A stretch of DNA of 10,858 nt from Chlorobiota bacterium (lineage in GTDB: Bacteria; Bacteroidota; Bacteroidia; Bacteroidales; F082): NCBI GenBank assembly GCA_030619415.1, contig JAUXBM010000029.1, forward strand, positions 1-10,858, in the 5' to 3' direction. Position numbers and translations under genes: made by a program. Under the pieces are notes generated by a model. That model searched no databases. It was given only the letters and a program-made list of their open reading frames with translations, and had not been told where the DNA came from. The first letter of the stretch is position 1. Each line of letters begins with the position of its first letter. Of this stretch, positions 7,028-10,858 are shown piece after piece.

Positions 7028-7043
7028 TCAAAATATTAACATT

Positions 7044-7277
7044 ATGAGCAAGATTGAAATGACAGCTGTTTTTGAACCTTGTGAGGCGGGTGGATATATT
7101 GCTTTTATAGAGGAAATCCCCGGTATTAACAGCCAGGGTGAAACCATTGAAGAAGCAAAAGAAAATTTAGCTGATGCGATTAATCTGATGTTTTTAGAGA
7201 GAAGGACGAATCTCAAAGAAAGTACTAAGAACAGCGTTAAAAAATTGATTACGCAAACCATCTCCTTTAGCCTCTAA
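7044..7277 (+). CDS. hicB: HicB-family antitoxin (short form)
   Basis: This 77-residue protein has the HicB partial-RNase-H-like fold signature: a beta strand MTAVFEP, then GGYIAFIEEIPG (16-27), QGET (31-34) and the helix IEEAKENLADAINLMF (35-50). HicB binds and neutralises the HicA mRNA interferase in the cytoplasm. The protein is short: after about residue 55 there is a lysine-rich tail and no room for the helix-turn-helix or ribbon-helix-helix DNA-binding domain found in longer HicB proteins. Its stop overlaps the hicA start by one base (TAATG), so the two are translationally coupled. The order hicB-hicA is the reverse of the E. coli order but common in this short-HicB type. An exact -7 box and a palindrome lie just upstream, so it probably has its own promoter inside the end of the glycosidase operon. 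Confidence 0.88.
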   Translation: MSKIEMTAVFEPCEAGGYIAFIEEIPGINSQGETIEEAKENLADAINLMFLERRTNLKESTKNSVKKLITQTISFSL

Positions 7278-7471
7278 TGAAAAAGAAGAAGTTTATTAAG
7301 TACCTTGAAGATCATCATTGCTTCATCGTGCGGGAGGGCGGCAAACATACGCTATACAAGAATTCCAAAAAGGGGAATTTGTCAACGGTGCCCAGGCATA
7401 ATGAAATAAAAGAAAACCTGTGTCGAAAAATCTGCAAAGACCTGGGTATTCCGGATATCCTTAAAAAGTAG
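7277..7471 (+). CDS. hicA: HicA-family toxin (mRNA interferase)
   Basis: This basic 64-residue protein has the compact double-stranded-RNA-binding-like fold of HicA. The motif EGGKHTLYKN (20-29) contains the catalytic histidine H24, and PRHNEIKENLCRKICKDLGI (39-58) matches the C-terminal part in which a helix follows the VPRH segment. HicA toxins cleave mRNA (and tmRNA) in the cytoplasm and are held inactive by HicB. Length, active-site histidine and gene coupling are all intact, so the toxin looks functional. The UAG stop is followed, in the same reading frame and nine bases later, by a fragment matching the end of the upstream GH92 protein; readthrough would append about 20 residues, but I see no readthrough signal. 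An intact toxin with its antitoxin may stabilise this region. Confidence 0.88.
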   Translation: MKKKKFIKYLEDHHCFIVREGGKHTLYKNSKKGNLSTVPRHNEIKENLCRKICKDLGIPDILKK

Positions 7472-7480
7472 TTAAGCAAA

Positions 7481-7534
7481 AATGGCCATCCCAACCCCGC
7501 ATGGATCTTTGTGGATGAGGTTTGGTGGAAATAA
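7481..7534 (+). pseudogene. Remnant of a glycosidase 3' end (second copy of the GH92 tail)
   Basis: These 54 bp align without gaps to the last 54 bp of the GH92 gene (6891-6944): I count 46 identical bases, including an unbroken run of 21 (6918-6938 against 7508-7528). Translated, the fragment gives GHPNPAWIFVDEVWW followed by Lys and a TAA stop, against Glu and TAG in the intact gene. Of the eight differences, five are silent (one between stop codons); only the first codon (Lys to Asn) and the last (Glu to Lys, two changes) alter residues. That pattern points to a once-coding paralog, probably a tandem GH92 or another hydrolase with the same F5/8 type C tail. Nothing upstream of the fragment is retained, since hicA ends nine bases before it. 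The alternative is a gene-end attachment site duplicated when the hicBA unit entered. Confidence 0.75.
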
Positions 7535-7537
7535 GAC

Positions 7538-7562
7538 CTTCCATATCCCCAGGATATGGAAG
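7538..7562 (+). terminator. Strong hairpin between converging genes (possible terminator)
   Basis: CTTCCATATCC (7538-7548) pairs perfectly with GGATATGGAAG (7552-7562) across a 3-base CCA loop. It begins three bases after the stop of the glycosidase remnant and lies before the end of the convergent DUF4249 gene. There is no T-run after it on either strand, so it may be a weak or factor-assisted terminator, or an RNA-stabilising structure. It could be the original terminator of the glycosidase operon. Confidence 0.5.
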
Positions 7563-7634
7563 AGCGAGTTAAACAATCATTAAGTTTTAAACCTAAACCA
7601 TTTGCCGTTTTTACATAAGCTGAATGTGATAAAG

Positions 7635-8462
7635 CTATTCAATAATTATTGTTCTTTCATCAGAAGTATAAGCTCCAAAATACCCCAATGCCTCGTTACT
7701 CAGGTTTGAAATGGGATTGTAGGGTGTTGACCCGGTTCCGCTTCTCAACGCATCATTTAATCCAACGTAATAGCGGTAAGTATTAATTCCAATCGATTGC
7801 AGGTCAATTACAACAGTATCGCCTTTAATGGCTCCCGAACCTCTTATTTCAAGGTCGAACAACTGCCCGTTAAAAAGCTCATCATCGGCTACGAAATAGG
7901 TGGCAAAACCGGCTTGCACCAGGCTGTCGTTAACGTAAGTAACAAAGCGATAATAATCGAATGTTTCTTCCGGATCCTGAAATCTGCATATAATATTGTA
8001 GGTTGTGTCGCCATCTTCATTTAAGCCGTTTCCAAAGATGCCTTCATTGATGACATAACTCAGGCTATCAATCACTTTCTTAACAGGAAAAACCTCACTA
8101 CCGGTATAAATTTCGCCTTCGCGGGTTACCTCGATGCTGTACTCCAGGTTTTCTTTGGGCACAATGTCATAGGTAAAATAAACCCCGGGGGTGTACATTT
8201 CCAGGGTATCAACCCGTCCCTCTTCATCTTTAATAAGTACCGTAGCATCTCCAACGGCTGCCAAGCCTTCACCAGTGTAAAAACTCCCTGAAGTAGAAAC
8301 AAAAACGGTTTGAGGTTGGCCGGGATTTGAAGTTACATTGCCTTCGATCACAAGAATTGGTTCAGCAGTATCCAGGTCTAACACAACCACCTTTTGGCAA
8401 GCCGATAAAATGACCGCTGCAACCAGGAAAACAATATATTTTATGAAAGGTAAGTGTTTCAT
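7635..8462 (-). CDS. DUF4249 family lipoprotein, partner of the TonB-dependent receptor
   Basis: This 275-residue protein matches the DUF4249 family of Bacteroidota in overall pattern. It has a lipoprotein signal with lipobox LSAC and lipidated C22, then LDLDTAEPILVIEGNVTSNPG (about 28-48) and a beta-rich body with ATVLIKDEEG and a VFPVKKVIDSLSYV segment. The rest is short alternating hydrophobic strands, suggesting a beta-sandwich. The family has no assigned biochemical function that I know of. The ATG at 8462-8460 lies 4 bp after the TonB-dependent receptor stop, so the two are one transcript. By analogy with SusD-type lipoproteins, it may cover or assist the receptor at the outer membrane, but it is not related to SusD and this is inference. 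The gene is intact and converges with the hicBA region. Confidence 0.85.
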   Translation of the reverse strand: MKHLPFIKYIVFLVAAVILSACQKVVVLDLDTAEPILVIEGNVTSNPGQPQTVFVSTSGSFYTGEGLAAVGDATVLIKDEEGRVDTLEMYTPGVYFTYDIVPKENLEYSIEVTREGEIYTGSEVFPVKKVIDSLSYVINEGIFGNGLNEDGDTTYNIICRFQDPEETFDYYRFVTYVNDSLVQAGFATYFVADDELFNGQLFDLEIRGSGAIKGDTVVIDLQSIGINTYRYYVGLNDALRSGTGSTPYNPISNLSNEALGYFGAYTSDERTIIIE

Positions 8463-8466
8463 TTCT

Positions 8467-10776
8467 TTAAAATTTAAAGTTCCAGGTTACAGATGGAATA
8501 ATTGAAAAAAGTGCGGTTTGTACCGATTCCACTGTTCCCGGATTGTCCTCACTTTCCTGGAAAGTAATTGAATAAGCATTTTCGCGGGCATAGGCATTGT
8601 AAACAGAAAAATTCCAACTGGACTTGAATTTTTTGGTCTGCTTGCCTTTCAGCGTTACACCCAAATCTAACCTGTGGTAATTCGGCATCCGGTATCCGTT
8701 GCGCTCAGTGTAAAGAGGCACCAGGTTGCCATCAATAATGTAAATCCCACTAGGCATTGTCACAGCATCGCCGGTATAATAAACCCAGGTAGCCGAAACG
8801 GATAACCGTTTGTTGAATGCATAAGTACCAACAATTGAGACATCATGTGTTCGATCCTGTCGGGCGCTAAACCATTCCCCATCGTTGATCGTCTCAAATT
8901 GTTTTTCGGTTTTTGACAAAGTATAACCCACCCACCCGGTAAATTTCCCAAGCCGTTTTTTTACAAAAAACTCAATTCCGTAAGAACGCCCTTTCCCGAA
9001 AACGAGTTCTGCCTCAACAAGTTCATTAAACAATACATCCGCTCCATCCCGGTAATCAACCTGGTTGAACATATCTTTGTAATAAACCTCAACAGATGTC
9101 TCAACTACGTTATCAGCAAAATTCCTGTAGTAGCCTACTGAGTATTGGTTCGAAATACCCGGTTTTACAAGATTGCTACTCGGTACCCATACATCCGTTG
9201 GATTGTCAGAAGTTGATGCAGATAAAAGGTGAACATATTGAGCCATCCTGTGATAGGATACTTTTACCGAACTTTTCTCATTGATCAGAAAAGAAGCGGA
9301 AATCCGTGGTTCCGGTTCCCAGTAGGTTTTAATAAGCTGGCCTTTGCCATATTCCACAGTATCAATGATTTCACCAGAACTATCAAAATTATAAACTCTT
9401 CCGGGCCCAAGAACATTAAACATTGAAGCTCGAATGCCATATTCAAGCATCACCCTGGTACCTGCTTTTTGTTCATTCGAAATGTAAATTGCACTTTCAA
9501 CGGTATTTTGTTTTTGAAGGAAAAGATTAAACCCTGAGTTTGTACTGGAAGTTCTTTCGCCCGGATGGAAAGTATGGTAGATGACATTAAAACCAAACCG
9601 GAGGGTGTTCTTTGAGTTGATATAATAAGTATAATCCTGCTTCAGGTTAAGGTCTTCAATTCCCGATTTAAGTTGAAACTGGATTGTTCCAACGGCTACT
9701 TTTAATTTATAGTCATAATTTGAATAAATGAAGGAAGTATTTAAAAACAGCCTGTCGCTAAAAACATGGTTCCACCTAACTGTTGCTGTGGCATTCCCCC
9801 AGTCGAACCCAAAGGTGCTCACGCCGAATTTGTCCCTGCCAAAATAACCGGAAATAAAAATTCTATCTTTTTTACCGATTTTGTAATTGGCTTTGGCGTT
9901 GAGGTCATAAAAATACAGGGTACTACCCCTGAAATCAGGCTCAAATAAACTATAAACAAGGTCAGCATAAGTACGACGTCCTGAAACAATAAATGAACCT
10001 TTGTTTTTAACAATCGGTCCTTCAACTGTTAACCTGGAAGAAATTAATCCCAGGCCACCCGAAAAGGAGAACTTCTTCATATTTCCGTTGTTCATCCTCA
10101 CATCAAGTACCGAAGATAACCGGCCTCCGTAACGTGCAGGAATTCCTGCTTTGTACATCGTCATTTCCTTTAAGGCATCGGAGTTAAAAACAGAAAAGAA
10201 ACCTAAGAGATGCGAGGCATTGTAAACCGGGGCCTCATCGAGCAGGATCAGGTTTTGGTCAGTATTTCCACCACGTACGTAGTAACCTCCCTTACCTTCT
10301 CCCCCTGTACTAATACCGGGCATCAGTTGGAGGGTTTTTAAAATATCTGCTTCGCCAAACAATACCGGAATTTGGTCAATATCTTTTACATTGAGTTTTA
10401 CAATCCCCATTTCTGGAGACCGTATATTGGCATCATCTGCTACCCCTCTGATAACAACTTCGTCCAGTTCTTCACCGCTGGTTAGTTCCAGATCGTACTG
10501 CAGATCCTTATTAAGTTCAACGCTGATAAGTTCTGTCTGGTAACCAATATAGCTAAACCTGATCTTGTAACTTCCGGCAGGAAGCGTTAGTGAGTAAAAC
10601 CCATAAGCATTGGTTGCAGTTCCCTCTTTTAACTCCTCCACATAAATGGTGGCTCCTATCATTTCTTCCCCGGTTGACGCATCGCGCACAAAACCGCTCA
10701 TTGAATAATTGACTTGAGCGGTTGCGAGCAATCCTGAAAAGAGGATTAAAAAGACCAGGACTATTTTATATTTCAT
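8467..10776 (-). CDS. TonB-dependent receptor with N-terminal CarboxypepD_reg-like domain
   Basis: This 769-residue outer-membrane receptor begins with a Sec signal (KYKIVLVFLILFSGLLATAQ). It continues with a CarboxypepD_reg-like beta-sandwich (about 23-100, with SGFVRDASTGEEMIGATIYV), a TonB-box-like EELDEVVI (about 103-110), and a plug domain (to about 230) containing YYVRGGNTDQNLILLDEAPV near 165-184 and AGIPARYGGRLSSVLDVR. The remainder is a 22-strand-type barrel ending in an aromatic residue (VTWNFKF). Energised by TonB-ExbBD, it would import a ligand into the periplasm. At about 770 residues it is shorter than SusC-type receptors and is followed by DUF4249 rather than SusD. The true start is the ATG at 10776-10774; the in-frame TTG one codon upstream is not needed. 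The ligand cannot be told from the sequence, and no glycosidase is linked on this strand. Confidence 0.92.
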   Translation of the reverse strand: MKYKIVLVFLILFSGLLATAQVNYSMSGFVRDASTGEEMIGATIYVEELKEGTATNAYGFYSLTLPAGSYKIRFSYIGYQTELISVELNKDLQYDLELTSGEELDEVVIRGVADDANIRSPEMGIVKLNVKDIDQIPVLFGEADILKTLQLMPGISTGGEGKGGYYVRGGNTDQNLILLDEAPVYNASHLLGFFSVFNSDALKEMTMYKAGIPARYGGRLSSVLDVRMNNGNMKKFSFSGGLGLISSRLTVEGPIVKNKGSFIVSGRRTYADLVYSLFEPDFRGSTLYFYDLNAKANYKIGKKDRIFISGYFGRDKFGVSTFGFDWGNATATVRWNHVFSDRLFLNTSFIYSNYDYKLKVAVGTIQFQLKSGIEDLNLKQDYTYYINSKNTLRFGFNVIYHTFHPGERTSSTNSGFNLFLQKQNTVESAIYISNEQKAGTRVMLEYGIRASMFNVLGPGRVYNFDSSGEIIDTVEYGKGQLIKTYWEPEPRISASFLINEKSSVKVSYHRMAQYVHLLSASTSDNPTDVWVPSSNLVKPGISNQYSVGYYRNFADNVVETSVEVYYKDMFNQVDYRDGADVLFNELVEAELVFGKGRSYGIEFFVKKRLGKFTGWVGYTLSKTEKQFETINDGEWFSARQDRTHDVSIVGTYAFNKRLSVSATWVYYTGDAVTMPSGIYIIDGNLVPLYTERNGYRMPNYHRLDLGVTLKGKQTKKFKSSWNFSVYNAYARENAYSITFQESEDNPGTVESVQTALFSIIPSVTWNFKF

Positions 10777-10858
10777 CAAACATGAAAATTCAAAAAAGTA
10801 TGCAAAACTGCAAATAATAACCTTAGAAACGAAAACTTTCCCTTTTGATTGCCATTGC
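10777..10858 (-). other. Upstream region of the TonB-dependent receptor gene
   Basis: This short AT-rich leader, which runs to the window edge, must contain at least part of the receptor promoter. On the minus strand it shows several TTTG-like runs (for example TTATTTGC), but none fits TAnnTTTG exactly. I see no coding sequence or hairpin in it. Confidence 0.3.

Noticed and set aside
10777..10779. TTG as start of the TonB-dependent receptor
   Set aside because: It adds one residue only; the ATG at 10776-10774 begins a normal signal peptide.

Overview
The window looks like chromosomal DNA of a Bacteroidota species, probably an environmental Bacteroidales/Marinilabiliales-type organism. This rests on the kinds of genes present: a TonB-dependent receptor paired with a DUF4249 lipoprotein, a GH92 alpha-mannosidase lipoprotein, a GxxExxY-family gene and a FucP/NagP-type sugar permease. 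The assignment is an inference from gene content; no rRNA or other marker is present.

Layout. Positions 1-960 (minus strand) hold a ferredoxin-NADP reductase followed by the start of a Bfd-like [2Fe-2S] protein that runs off the left edge. After a 172-bp divergent intergenic region, 1133-6944 (plus strand) carries a sugar permease, a Tat-signal glycosylasparaginase and a GH92 lipoprotein with a C-terminal discoidin-like domain. Together they look like an N-glycan or glycoasparagine scavenging operon: GH92 trims mannose, glycosylasparaginase splits the GlcNAc-Asn bond, and the permease takes up a freed sugar. The operon is split between permease and glycosylasparaginase by a 473-bp cassette (2499-2971): a small PD-(D/E)XK-like GxxExxY gene enclosed by imperfect 42-bp inverted repeats built from CGCAA(A/T)G-like units.

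Directly after GH92 lies a compact hicBA toxin-antitoxin module (7044-7471) with a 14-bp perfect palindrome and a Bacteroidota-type -7 box upstream. Nine bases after the hicA stop is a 54-bp second copy of the 3' end of the GH92 gene, ending in its own stop. Most of its differences are synonymous, so it appears to be the remnant of a second, related glycosidase gene largely lost or replaced where hicBA now sits. A strong hairpin follows it.

The right third (7635-10776, minus strand) is a two-gene unit: a TonB-dependent receptor followed 4 bp later by a DUF4249 lipoprotein, probably an outer-membrane uptake pair of unknown substrate.

Most of the window is ordinary metabolism. The points that deserve a second look are the inverted-repeat GxxExxY cassette and the gene-end scar beside hicBA.
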